NCBI GenBank assembly: GCA_039720395.1
Contig: CM077833.1
Span: 6,897,036-6,961,035 of the forward strand
Origin: Liquidambar formosana
Lineage: Eukaryota; Streptophyta; Magnoliopsida; Saxifragales; Altingiaceae
DNA: 64,000 nucleotides
Reading direction: 5' to 3'
Shown: positions 48,992 to 60,609 of the stretch, one piece after another
Numbering within the stretch: the stretch's first letter is position 1
How the letters are laid out: the number at the start of each line of letters is the position of its first letter
Notes under the pieces: generated by a model
Databases searched by the model: none
Told to the model about the DNA's origin: nothing
Seen by the model: the letters and a program-made list of their open reading frames with translations, nothing else
Made by a program: the position numbers and the translations under genes

Positions 48992-49059
48992 TATGGTGCC
49001 ATCGATAGGAAGATATAGTGTTTTAGAAAAGGGGAGGGGAAAAAAAAGAAAGAATATGG

Positions 49060-49548
49060 GGTAAAATACTCTATTCACTCTATATTTATTTCAGCTGCTG
49101 TGGAAGCAGAGATTTTTGCTGTGGCAAAGTGGTTATTGATCCTTTGACAAAGTGGTTGTTGATCCTTTGGTTGCTTTTGTGGGTGAAAGTATGGCCATTT
49201 GCTCTGGTTGAAAGAGGCTATCAAAGAAGGAATCTCTATGATTATATTATTTAGAGGGATGCTTCCTCTATTTTGGTCCCTCTTCATGATTAGTCTATCC
49301 CTCCCTCGTGGGAGTTTGTAGCACTCACTTTTGAGGCTAAGGAGGATTTCCTTTCTAATTTTGTTATGTGGTCAGTTTATTCAGTTTTGAGATATGCAAA
49401 CAAGTCAACCCATGAACTAGCCTTGTGGGCTGTTAATTGTAATCGTTTCGGTGCCATCCCCATCTCTCAACTTCCCCTTTCTATGTTGTTTGCAGAGGGG
49501 GAGAATAGGGATGTGTCACACTTTGTAATTTCCTCATCTTCTATATGA
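49060..49548 (+). pseudogene. LINE-type RNase H domain remnant
   Basis: Broken plus-strand frames keep traces of the plant LINE-associated RNase H domain (RVT_3 type). A block near 49090-49120 reads AAVEAEIFAVAKW, and 49366-49548 encodes VLRYANKSTHELALWAVNC, the C-terminal histidine-containing motif. Several stops occur between them, and a 21-bp tandem duplication ('ttgatcctttgacaaagtgg') lies near 49125-49165. The reverse transcriptase part is absent. It is a dead 3' fragment of a LINE or LINE-like gene. Confidence 0.65.
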
Positions 49549-50321
49549 ATATTTGCTTATCCAACCATGAGGACGTGCAAAATAGGATTGAGATGTGAAG
49601 CATTTTCTCGTTCAATCAACTCATACGTACATACATATATCTACCTCGAACTCCAATACCTACGAATGGACCTTTTCAGAGTTGAAGTAACCTTTTTTTT
49701 TTTTTTTAAGCAATTCATACTTAATTTTTTTTCTTAATTTCTTATCTAAATGATGACATCAACAACCATATCAATGAATGTTTTTATTTATTTTTTATTT
49801 TTTATGTGTGTTTTAAATGCATGACACATTGATAACCACATCATTAAGGAAAAAAAAATTTTTAAATTGGGATTAATTAATAACATATACTTCATGATTT
49901 TTTTTTTTTAGCATATCAAACTTGAATATACAAGAATCCAGTTTGAAATTCAATGAGCAAAACTAATAATACTCCCAAAGAAAAATACGAGCTCTCTTTT
50001 TAAGAACATAAAAAGAATGAATAAACATATTGTCATCGAAAGAAAATGTACATAATGTGACTTTTTGTATCTGAATTCTATCCCTAATCAATCCATGTAA
50101 CTGAATTCTTGTATAGCTTATTACAAAATTTTATCCATGTGATGATGGAATTGTATAGCCATTTCTATATACTCACCCCATATTCCTTCTCCAGCCCATG
50201 CATTTTGGAGATTTTTTCTTTTTTTTAAATAATTATTATTTACAGTGCATGGGATGATGAAGAAGAACGTACGTAGTAATGTATCTGCATCCTACCCCTT
50301 ATGGCTGGACATCAATCATGT
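49549..50321. other. 3' flank of the PP2C gene
   Basis: AT-rich sequence without a gene. On the minus strand an 'aataataatt' stretch about 90 bp past the PP2C stop codon could serve as a polyadenylation signal; weak evidence. Confidence 0.4.
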
Positions 50322-52024
50322 TTAGTCGCCACTTGCCATGAATTTTTGAAGGTTGATCACCATTACAGTTATGTCATCCATGTTTCCTCTGCTAGATGAC
50401 ATATCTACAAGCTTTTTGCAGGACTCTATTGAATTCTTGTCTCTTGAAACCACATCCACTGCCTCCTGATCATTTACCTGATTCGCCCAAAAATATGTCA
50501 ACTTAAAAGGCTAATCAAAGCATATCAAAATGAGCTCAATGACAATAAATTAAGCATGCCGGAATTGACGAGTAGTTTCTTAAGCCATGCATCCCTTTGC
50601 CTAACACAAACCCAACCTAAACTTAATTGGTTCAAAAATTAATCTGCCTCCCCCAATCCCCATACTATACATAACGTGCTATATATATGCATACCTTATC
50701 CCACAACCCATCAGAAGCCATAATCAAAAAGTCGCAATCGGAAGAGAGACGAAGCTTCTTGATCTCTGGCTCAGAAATGATCCATTTTTTCAAATGCTGG
50801 TCCCCAATTGCTCTAGAAATTGCAAGAGACCCGTGAACTCTCCAAACTCCATTGCGACAATGCACAAAACCTCCCTGCAATTAATTAATATTAATACTAT
50901 ATACAGTTAGCAAAATTCTGATTAATGTAGACAACAACTAGCTTGCTACAAGGGAGGTTAGTTGATAGTACGTACAATGAATGAATTAATATTAACTAAT
51001 GAACGATGGACAACTTACAGAGCTTTCTATCCGGGAACGCTCATCTTCCCTGGTGAGGCGATGATCGTTTGTCAATGTATAAGCCACTCCTTTCCTACTC
51101 AAAACTACTCTACAATCACCCACATTTGCTACATGTAATTCTCCATCCTTCAAGAGCACACTAGATGCACAAGCTCCACTACTCACACCCTGGATGCATA
51201 TATACAAATTTTACAACATAATTAAGCCTTTCATTTAATTTCATATATGCTATATATGATGTCGAAATCTATGGTCCACACCAGGGTACGTGACATATAT
51301 ATTCAAGACTTATATGTTTTTGGCTAGCTAGCTGCAAGAACTACAATAAATTCTATAATTAATATGAAGTTTTTCATAAAAAACCAAAGTAATTTATTTT
51401 TTTAAATAAAAAATATATATAGTTTAGGAAAAGAATTAGGAACAAATTTGAGGTCAAGAGATGGTAACCCACTGGCTAGGTGCCACCCCAACATGCGTCT
51501 AGCAACCTGATCCCCAAATTAATTAAGCAAAGTTTCATTTAATAAAGATTTCTCATATATAAAATTCTGAAACTGTTAAAAAATTGGAGAATTTTACCTA
51601 AATAATCCCATTTTGTAAAGATACGTGTGTATACACAATAAGGAGAAATAACATTGTAGATTATTAATGATTGTCCAAAGCCATCCAATTAATCGAAAAC
51701 CAATTATTCTGAAGAGACTTGAAATGTTCAAATGTATTTGTGCAGTTGGTGGTTTACCTGATTAAGAAATTCCTTATCCGTGACCGAGTAGCCTCCGCGA
51801 ATTGCTTGTTCTAACTCGTCTTCTGCTTTAACAACATTTCCCAGTGTTTTTACAATGTTTTTTCCTAAATTTTTGGCAACATAATCAGCGGCAGGGCAGC
51901 CTCCATGCCCATCAATCACAGCAAAAAATGCCTGGTGAAAAATATTTAAAATGGAATTAAAACCCTATATATGTGTATATATCGATCACAAGATGAAGAT
52001 AGCCTGTACATATATATATATATA

Positions 52025-52068
<44 letters not shown>

Positions 52069-53032
52069 CAAAAACCAAATCATCCAGTAAAATTTATAAA
52101 AATGGAAAGAATAGGATTGAACAATGGAAACTCAATTGATCATCAATATCGATATTGTAAACAAATCCAAAAAAAAACAAAATCCCCCAGCCTGCCCCCT
52201 CCTCCCTTTTTTTTTTTTAAAAAAAAAATTAATTTTGATAAAATTTTGAGCTCTAGAAAAGCTTAGCATTCACAACTTACTAGACTTCAAATTTCCAAGA
52301 CCGAGAGAGAGAGAGATTATGATGAAGTACCTGTTTAGGGTCTCCCAAAATATCAACCATAGCTTCATATCTATCTTCCATGATGTCTCTCCTTCCTTTC
52401 TTACTTGCCAAAAAGAAATTTGTTCCTTCAACCTCAAATTCCTTGTTCTCCAAATCCCTTATACCCTTTTCACCAAATTCCAAAGCTGGACAAAATAGCG
52501 GGACGACGAGCCTTGCTGGCCTCTTCCGCAACATGCCAAAGCCTTTGACCCCGCTGGCCGAATCTGATTCTTGGCTCACCAAAATACCAGAATTCTCTTG
52601 CGGCCACTCATCCTGAATACCCTTCTCTTGCACTACTTGTCGACGTTGATCTTCTAAAATACAAGAATTGTCTTGTTGGTACTTATCATGAAGAACCTTC
52701 TCTTTCGCTTCGCAACAAGTTTCTTTTTTTTGCATGATATTCTCTTCTTGGCACATCATGCCATGCAAATTGTTTCGTGGGTATTCTTGGTGCGCGAAAG
52801 CTTGGCCATTAATCAAACTATCGCTAATTGTCTGATTGTTGGAACCCATTGACCTTCCTCCTAGACCCACAAAAAGGCGGCCGACCCATGGGAGAGGAGG
52901 AGGAGGAGGAGAAGATGATGGTGGAGGATCAAGGCTTAAAGCCATACGAATGGACTTTCCGAGGCCTCGAATAAAGTAGAGAAGAAGAGAAATGATGGAG
53001 AAACCCCAAATGAAATCTTGTATATCAATCAT
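50322..53032 (-). CDS. Protein phosphatase 2C, group-B (AP2C-like), five exons
   Basis: Predicted Ser/Thr phosphatase of the metal-dependent PP2C family. Exons on the minus strand: 53032-52331, 51931-51758, 51189-51019, 50874-50695 and 50477-50322. All introns are GT-AG and in phase 0, giving 460 residues. Signature motifs in order: [12 protein letters not shown] (214-225), AVIDGHGG (238-245, metal-binding Asp), [10 protein letters not shown] (313-322), [15 protein letters not shown] (360-374), [10 protein letters not shown] (400-409) and [10 protein letters not shown] (440-449). Before the catalytic domain [10 protein letters not shown] (169-178) matches the MAPK-docking pattern (basic cluster, spacer, hydrophobic-x-hydrophobic) known in group-B AP2C phosphatases that dephosphorylate MAP kinases. 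Residues 8-22 are hydrophobic and may anchor the protein; a start at Met30 would remove them. A Pro-rich run (36-49) follows. It appears intact. The MAPK role is inference. Confidence 0.93.
52010..52066. repeat. (TA)n microsatellite in PP2C intron 1
   Basis: An almost perfect TA run lies in the intron between exons 1 and 2. It is likely length-variable between individuals. Confidence 0.9.
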
Positions 53033-53146
53033 GTTGAGAAAATATGTGTTTGTGTGGCTTTAATTTTGTCAATCCAAATGTACAATGAGGTGGGTTTGTT
53101 GAAGATGATGGTGTGGTTTGATACAACAATACCAGGTTGAAGGGAG

Positions 53147-53158
53147 TCCTTATAAAGG
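53147..53158 (-). promoter_or_regulatory. TATA box of the PP2C gene
   Basis: The minus strand reads CCTTTATAAGGA about 115 bp before the ATG at 53032, giving an expected start of transcription near 53120 and a short 5' UTR. No other TATA-like site is as well placed. Confidence 0.6.
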
Positions 53159-53506
53159 GGAAGGGAGCTTTTTCCTTTGGAAAAGAGAAAAAAAGGAGGA
53201 ACAATGATTTGGTAATGATAGATTGACGGGTCAAAGAGGTAGGCATACATCCAACGGTTTTTGAATCTATCTGTAGAAACACGCTATCATCATCTTGAAA
53301 GAAACTGAAGAATAAGGGTTTTGAAACCTTCAATGCCAAGGAAATGGTCGTAAGAAGGAAACGTCCAATACCGTAATTTTCAGTTTTTGTTTTGTTAGAG
53401 AGGGCTTATTCAATTCGCCGCTACCATTACCACAAGATATAATATTATTAAATTTGACGTGGCCAAATAGGGAAAATGTTGACTGGGTAATCCTGCATTG
53501 GACTTT

Positions 53507-53728
53507 GGTGTGGGGGTCCTCGTTTCATTAGGTCGGTACATTCAACCGACTATTTAAATAAACCTTGCGTGTTAGCATTACAAAAGAAAGAATCATGACA
53601 CCGTCCAATAAATATTCTTAATACTCCCTTACATCTCTCCATCCATGACCTATTTTAATTGAGGATATGTAATGAAGAGTAGTGAGCACATGATAGGGGT
53701 GCATGTCAGCTCCGTTGGGATGCTAAGT
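53507..53728 (+). repeat. Dispersed segment, copy 1 (upstream of PP2C)
   Basis: About 220 bp starting 'ggtgtgggggtcctcgtttcatt' and ending 'ttgggatgctaagt' is closely repeated in direct orientation at 62598-62772. This copy has extra bases ('tgttagcattacaaaagaaagaatc' and a short stretch later) absent from the other. Confidence 0.85.
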
Positions 53729-53820
53729 TCTTTTAATGCTTCTATTATTTTTAAATAAAATAAATAAAAATGTTGAGGGAATTACATAGTGGTCCAATGA
53801 CAGGCAAATAAATACAGTTA

Positions 53821-54258
53821 ATAGTCATTTTTAATTAGAGGGAGATTATTGTCATCATATAAAGTATTTTGAGCCCCCTATTAATTTACACTTTTTAAGG
53901 TATTATGAAAAATATGAAAGGTTTTTACGAAAATTAACAACGATGTTCACTAAAAACATCATTCTGAACAACTTTGTAAAATAAAGTTTTTTCAAAATCT
54001 GTCATTTAAGTAGACTTTTTGGTCATTTATAATCTCTATTACATTTTCCATGAAAAATAGCAAAAAAGTCTACTTGAATGACAGGTTTTGAAAAAAATTT
54101 CTTCCACAAAGTTGTCCAGAATAATGTTTTCTATTAGGTTACGTGATTAGTTTTCGTAAAATCCTTTTATATTTTCATAAAATCTTTAAAATATAAATTA
54201 AGTGGGAGATTAAGAGTATTTTATGTTGTGGCAATAACCTTGCCCTTTAATCAATGTA
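53821..54258. mobile_element. Foldback MITE with about 200-bp arms, flanked by ACAGTTA
   Basis: A 438-bp inverted repeat. Left-arm blocks such as 'gagggagattattg', 'gtttttacgaaaat' and 'aagtagactttttggtcat' return inverted in the right arm up to 54258. ACAGTTA flanks both sides (53814-53820 and 54259-54265). No coding. The transcript would form a near-continuous hairpin. It lies about 0.8 kb upstream of the PP2C start codon. Confidence 0.75.
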
Positions 54259-54503
54259 ACAGTTATTTATATACTAGAAAGCTAGTAATTATGGTCTTAA
54301 ATGTGTAATTATTTATCCATAGTCGGACTAATTTGTAATTTCCCATTTTTCTATAAATTTAAGCTTGTCATTGTGGATCGTGCAACAACCTTCTGGAAGT
54401 TATTTCATCTTTCGTGATGTACAAATACTACCTCTGGAAAACCAAGTCACAATCACGCTCTATTGCTCTCGGTTATTTATTAAAGGCAATATGTGTGCGT
54501 GCG

Positions 54504-55264
54504 TAGGGATGTAAATTGGACGGGTTTTTTCGGGACTTCGCCTTATCCCGCTTTTAGTAGAAAGGGTTTAGGTTATTATTTAATGGGATAGGGGCAGGTT
54601 TGAAATTTTTTTAAGAACGCATTAAGGTTTGGGGCAGGGTTGAGATTTTCATTAAAAACCTATCCCGAATCCGCCCCGATTGTATACTTACTTTTACTAT
54701 TATACCTTTATTAATACATAATAATACATTTATGCCATTTATAATATATAAAGGCCTTTAATTTGTTAGGTTTCCTTTTTCCTTTGTTAGGATCCTATTT
54801 CTTTTGCTTGTCCCTTTGTTCTATTTTGTTTTGTTGCGAGTTGTTATACTTTTATTAAAAGAAATTCTTATTATTACATAACTTTTTTTAGTTGTTATGT
54901 TGTGTTTTATTAATCTTTCATATAGGAAAATTGAAAGTAGTTTGATGAATTTAATAAACAAATTTTTAAAATTTCTTATTATAAATATGGTAAAATAAAA
55001 TAATTATTTTTTCTTAAAAACAAATTTATGCTATAGAACATTATCGATTTTTTGTTTCGTCCCTTCCTATCCTGTCTTGTCCCACAAAGTATAAACGAGA
55101 CGAGACGGGGCGGAAATGGGATTTTCAAATTTAAATGGGATGGGAATGGGAATTGGATATTAAATTCAAAGTGGGTTTGGGACAGGATTGGGACGGAATA
55201 AATCCCAATGGGTTGAGGTTGGGAGAGGGCTTCCCGTACCTAACCCGCCCCATTGACATCCCTA
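54504..55264. mobile_element. hAT-type MITE, TSD TGCGTGCG/TGCGTGAG
   Basis: A 761-bp element with terminal inverted repeats: left TAGGGATGTAAATTGGACGG, right (inverted) TAGGGATGTCAATGGGGCGG. The flanking octamers match at 7 of 8 positions, the TSD length expected for hAT. The subterminal regions are rich in GGGAT/CCCGCC motifs, as in many plant hAT MITEs. No transposase. Confidence 0.85.
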
Positions 55265-55429
55265 TGCGTGAGTGTACAAATTTTCAATTATTTCATTACC
55301 ATTAATGGATTTAGAGTTTAAGTTGCTAGTTAATTAGTTATGAGTTTCATCCACTTTGTGTATGTTTCACTTTCCTATCATGCTGATGTTTTTGAGGTTA
55401 ATATAAAAATTGATAGGTTTTATTTTAGT

Positions 55430-55655
55430 AATCTTGAGGGGTGGATCGAGTGGTCCTAGGGTTTCTTGTCAAGTAAGAGGTCTTAGGTACATTTAACTTT
55501 CACTATTCTCCCTCAAGATCATTCCCATGAACTTTGTATTATAATTATTCGTTGAATATGCAAATGAGAGATTACATATGCTCAGAGGATTAGTTAGGTA
55601 CAAAACATCTTAAACCTTCTGCTATAACAATAATAATAATAATAATAAAATTTTT
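55430..55655 (+). mobile_element. Possible tRNA-derived SINE with (AAT)n tail
   Basis: The 5' part has box-A-like 'ggatcgagtggtc' and box-B-like 'agaggtcttaggtac' spaced as in plant tRNA-derived SINEs. The unit ends in 'ataacaataataataat' and an A/T-rich tail. I found no convincing target duplication. It could be a chance resemblance. Confidence 0.4.
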
Positions 55656-55904
55656 TATTCATTGCAATGTCACGTACGTCTTTCGAGTTGGAAGAGCAAG
55701 AGCTGGCGTGGCATTAGTATGCATGGTTGATGTGACTTTACTAAGTGAGTTTTTATTATTAAGACTTTCAAGAAATTACCCTAAATAAATTAATAAAAAA
55801 ATTTATTGAATAATGTCCGGCAATTAATATCTCTATTTATTATTTAATTTACTCCAATTGATATATACATCAACTGAGAAAAATTATTTAATCTTATGCA
55901 TAGG

Positions 55905-56285
55905 AGTAGGGCCGGCAATTTGTGCCCAAACCCATGAACCCATCCAAACCCACTCAAGTTAAATGAGTGTGTAAGGATAATTTTATTAATGGGGTTGTAA
56001 ATGGGTATCCAAAAGGAACCCAATTAATAGTTGGATCTACTCGGGTTTACATAAAGGTTGTTGGGTGTGGGATGAACTTTCATAATAATGTGGAACAGTG
56101 GAAGAAGAGCAATAGATTGCAGGAGTGACTACAGGAGTTTGGGCTGGGTCTCAGCTTGCAATAAATGAGTGAGTTTGGGTTTTACTTAAATGAGTTCTTC
56201 ACATAAATGGGTTGGGTTGGATTTAGGTGACATTTTGACTCAACCCATCTAAACCCGCCCAAACCCACCCAATTGCTATGAATGA
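55905..56285. repeat. Possible eroded hAT-type MITE rich in AAACCC motifs
   Basis: Both ends carry inverted 'CCCAAACCCA' type motifs ('gtgcccaaacccatgaaccc' left; '...gcccaaacccacccaattg' right). This is a pattern of hAT MITE subterminal repeats. The ends do not form a clean terminal inverted repeat. Confidence 0.3.
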
Positions 56286-56436
56286 TTCTCATATTGAAAC
56301 TCACCGCATGATAAGCACGTGCGAGATAGGTAAAAGATGAGAGTCTCGCATAGTGTGCCAAGCAACCACACGTACGGATCCGACAATTTCTACACATGCA
56401 ACTACCATTTTATTATTTATTTTTTTGATAAACAGC

Positions 56437-57962
56437 TCATATATATATATATATATATAGAAATACTACCTATAAAAAACTGAATCTTAGAAAAGCTTTT
56501 GATTCATTAAAATACCCTTACTTAAAAATATAATGACATCAATATCCTTAAATAACTCAACGAGTAACAATAAAAAGAAATCTACACTAGAATGAACTCT
56601 TCACCTTAATGGGATTCTTCATGTCTCCAACAACTCTTCACATTCCTCATGTATCCATGTTTTACAATTTTGCCATTTGTTGAACAGCTCCTTTCCCTTC
56701 AATTTCCTTTAAATAGAGTTTCTTATGCTTCCTAATTATGTGGTTTAAATCATGGGAATTGGATTCATGTATGAAATTGAACTATATTTGTTTCTCTCTT
56801 CTTATTTTTTTTTTCCCTTGCTTTTTTCCTTTCCCCCACTTATCCTTTTTTTGGTCTTGCTGCATATTCACCTGATCAGTCCACCATACAAAGTGAAGGT
56901 GACTACAGGTTTGTATTTAAATTTCAGTTCAACGATTTTGTATTGCAAACATGCTTAGATTTTGATTTAGTGATACTTTATTTTTCTTCTAACGTTTTTT
57001 ATGTGTTTTGATAACAAATTATAGAGATAGGTTATGCATTACCAGTTTTTAATTACTTCATTCGTATAAGCTTGAGATGTGGATGTGCAGGGAAAATTTT
57101 TTTAGCTCTTTTATTAAGAGCAAAGAGATTCAATTTGTGGAAAGGCCTTATAAAACAATGGTATTAAATTTCAAATTATAAACCTAGAATAATGGTTTCA
57201 AATCGCTTTTCGGGTTTGTGATTTAAATCTTTTCTATGGCCATGAATCTTCGTGAACACCACATGGCAGTAATTAATTAAAGAATTATCAAAATTTAATA
57301 ACAAGTTTACAACTTTTTGATTTCTCCATTGTTAAAAAGGTGCAACCTGTTTCACATAATGTTGATCAATCAATTTTGAGAATGATAGCTTCCTATTCAA
57401 GAACACGACAAATGAGCAAATTATGATTAGTGTTACTAATTCGTCTGTTCATTCATCAAATCATCATGCTTAAATATTGATTAAAATAAGTCTGCTAGAA
57501 TGGTGATTCCTTGTGGCTAAAACCTGACATTTTATCCAACTTTTTTCCCTAAACTCCCTAAACTCTCAATGATTTAGTACCATGACAACAACAATTCTAT
57601 GGTTACACTAATTTTTTTTGTACCATCGTATTTCCATATATTCAATACCAATGTGTTGGTCTTTCTGAACGAGATAGCATTATAGCATACAAGTATATTT
57701 GTTTGATTTTTTTTCTTTTTTCTTTTTCCTCCTGATTTAAGGACCTGTCTTAGGACCTCCCCTAGAAACTGAATTGTCCATTTAGATTTTTATCCAATGC
57801 ATTTAGGATATTCTATTGGTCTTGATGCATGTATTGAATGGATAACGGGATTAAAAGTTTTGCATCTTATAATTAAATTATTAAGTCAATATAAAATTTT
57901 CGTTGAAGGAAAAAAAAATAGATTAAACAATTTCACGTGCAACGCACGTGGGTATCACCTAG
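56437..57962 (+). mobile_element. Helitron-like non-autonomous element
   Basis: The 3' end is good: CACGTGC-AAC-GCACGTG hairpin at 57934-57950, nine bases, then CTAG at 57959-57962 followed by T. The proposed 5' end is TC at 56437, leading into a TA run and 'gaaatactacctataaaaaac'; it is less certain, because the base before it is C instead of A. Internal sequence has no gene. The last 60 bp are the firmest part of the call. Confidence 0.55.
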
Positions 57963-58740
57963 TTACTAAAAAAAGGCTATTGCTTCCACCCTTCTTCCTT
58001 TTAAAAGGAACAGCAGTAGACAGAGAGATGATGATGAAAATGAAACTTACATCTAATGGCACTGATTAGGTTAGTCGATAGCGCACACCCGTATGACTTG
58101 GTTATGAAAGAGTTACATGCATGACTTAGTCAAAGTTCAGGGCTCAGGTGTGACCTAAGCTTGCTTGCTTGCTTGATAATATAAAGTGGTGCCCACTCTA
58201 GACTTCAGGTCTGCATGGCCTGGCTCATGTAATGCCCCTCGAGAAGACGTCATAATATAAATTTGTTATGGATGTTCCTAAATATGATTTAATAATATAT
58301 ATTATGATTTTAAGAAAACGTCTAGGACATAATAAATTTGTTCTCGATCCTGCTAAATATAATTTAATAATATTATGCTTTTTATTTTATTTTATTTAGG
58401 ATAAATTACAAATTTGACCCCTCCAACTTTCATCGACAGTTATTTTTCACTTCTCATGTTTAAAATCAGACTAATGAGTCCCTATTTTTTTTTTTTTTTA
58501 ATAATAGAAAAATGAAGTAGACAACATCAAAGAGTAGGTTGGCATACTATGGATTCACAATCATGTCCTATCTAGTTAAATTTTATTAATAAAAAAAAGA
58601 GATACAAAAGTTCATGAGAAATGAAGAAAAATTGTTTGGGTTTATCAAATACCAGAATCCAGCCCACAAAAGAGAGTAAAAACTATAAGCGCAAACGATA
58701 AATGAGTAAACATATAAAAGGGCATTCCAAACATATCCTT
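57963..58740. other. Intergenic DNA, no gene
   Basis: This contains two related short blocks ('aatttgtt(a/c)t(g/c)gat...taaatat(g/a)atttaataat' near 58261 and 58326) and a stretch at 58397-58460 ('aattacaaatttgacccctcc') that resembles one arm of a Mutator-like MITE. Nothing coding. Confidence 0.4.
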
Positions 58741-59400
58741 AACAAGATAGAATCTAAAAAGCCCAGGTCACAGAAGGTAAGTGGAGAGCATGGTTAGCAA
58801 CCTTGTCAGCAGTGCAATTACCTTGTCGAAAGCCACATTCATTTTCTTCTTAAGGGCAATGCAATTATGCCATTTGGAAATCAATTTAAAAGAAGAATTT
58901 CGAATGCAAGAAATAATTGATAAAGAATCACTTTCTAGCCATAGGTTGTGCCAACCTTTATCCCAAGCATACTGAATAGCGAGAATAACTTCCATCAACT
59001 CAGCATAAAAGGCAGTGCTAACATCCAGATTCATGCCAAACATGCCTTTAACAAAACCATGAAATTTTCTAAAAATTCCCCCACTAGAAGCTATGCTTGA
59101 ATTATCCAGTGAATGAGAATAATCCGAATATTACCTTGTAAAGAAAGAGCCTTCAAGATTTTTAAATCAAAAACAGAATTAACCATTCTTGAATAAATAA
59201 GAAAACTATCCTCTTTAATCCATCCCAATATATTTCCTTTTGCCCGAGGTAAAGTGGCAGAAGAATCATTGAATTTGAGATCATTTCTTGCTTTCCAAAT
59301 CATCCACAATGTAGTTGAAACAGCTAGATACCAAAGCTCTGTAATCTGGAATTAGCAAGCAATAACACCAATTTTTTTTGTATACAAGTGTGTGGAAATA
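58741..59400 (-). pseudogene. LINE-type RNase H remnant, minus strand
   Basis: The frame at 58768-59043, extended upstream without ATG, encodes FYAELMEVILAIQYAWDKGW followed by LWLESDSLSIISCI. These are the core active-site motifs (Glu and Asp) of the plant LINE-associated RNase H domain (RVT_3). A second frame at 59091-59309 starts WMIWKARNDLKFND, typical of the linker just before that domain, and is shifted relative to the first. Reverse transcriptase is absent. The frameshift makes it a relic. Confidence 0.72.
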
Positions 59401-59500
59401 GTATGGGTGGTGACGTAAAATAAGAACTCGAAGCTCAATCCATTCCCGGCAGGCACGTCTCTATAGGTAGCGCGATCAATACACCATGGACAGCACAACT

Positions 59501-60362
59501 TGTAATACCCGGGATCCCACATTGCATGGTTAGAAAAATTTATTGCGCTATATATAGACTTCGTTCCCCAACTAGTATAGCGCGTTTTAAATCCCTGAAG
59601 GGTAACCTAAAGCGGACAATATCATGCTAATGGTGGGGGCGGGGCGTTACAATTGATATCAGAGTTGGACCTGCCCACGGTGCATGTATGGGCCACATTG
59701 GGACCATTTTGCGCACCCTTAGTGCATTTGACCCGACGAATGATGGCTTTGGGCATGGCAGCAGCGTGCTAGGAACCATTAAGTTCACAAGAACATGTGG
59801 TCTTATGGATGGACGAATGTAATACCCCGAGATCTCACATTACCTAGCTAGAAAAAATGGCTACGCTATATATGACATCGCCTGGCTTATATGTAAATTT
59901 CGCTTACTAACTAGTATGACAGATTTTAAATCCATAAGGGGTAACCCAAAGTGGACAATATCATACTAGTGGTGGGGGCGGGGCATTACAATTGGTATAA
60001 AAGCTAGACTTGCCTCGTGGTGTGTGAGACACGCTAGGACTGTGTACCTTTAGTGCATCCAACCTGACAAACGATGGTTTTGGACGATGGTAGTAGTGTG
60101 GTGGGAACCATTGACCCCACGAGGACGTGTGGTCCTATGGGAGGACAAATGTAATACCCTGATCCCATATCTCCTAGCTAAAAAAAGTTATTGTGCTATA
60201 TTTATAGACTTTGCTCCCCAATTAGTATGACATGCTTTAAATCTATGAGGACTAACCTAAAGCGGATAATATCATGCTAGTAGTAAGGGTGGGGTGTTAC
60301 AATTAATGTAATACCCTAGGATCCCACATCGTCTGGCTAGAAAAAGTTATTGTGCTATATAT
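59501..60362 (+). mobile_element. TRIM array: LTR-internal-LTR-internal-LTR-partial LTR
   Basis: Four copies of a short LTR starting TGTAATACCC and (first three) ending GTTACA or ATTACA: 59501-59651, 59818-59990, 60150-60301 and a truncated one from 60307. After the first two come primer-binding-site-like TTGATATCAGAG and TTGGTATAAAAGC, degenerate versions of the initiator-Met site TGGTATCAGAGC, then about 160 bp of non-coding internal sequence. This is the layout of terminal-repeat retrotransposons in miniature sharing LTRs in tandem. No coding capacity. Confidence 0.8.
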
Positions 60363-60561
60363 GATGTTTCAAACAGGTTTTATTATGGTATATTCCATCG
60401 ACAAATGGATCACGTTAAAATTTTTATAAAATTTACAGGTTTCCAACACTCATCATCCACGTCAAATTCAAATGATTTACATAAATTAAAATGGATTTAT
60501 TATCATTGATTACAACTTAAGTAATTTGGGTCATGACAAAGACCGACCATTATCAATCTCC

Positions 60562-60562
<1 letters not shown>

Positions 60563-60606
<44 letters not shown>
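60563..60606. repeat. (GT)22 microsatellite
   Basis: Perfect GT run of about 44 bp, followed by a T-rich tract. Confidence 0.95.

Positions 60607-60609
<3 letters not shown>

Noticed and set aside
58075..58250. tRNA-like or SINE head ('gttagtcgatagcgcac')
   Set aside because: Only a weak box-A resemblance, with no box B at the right distance and no tail.
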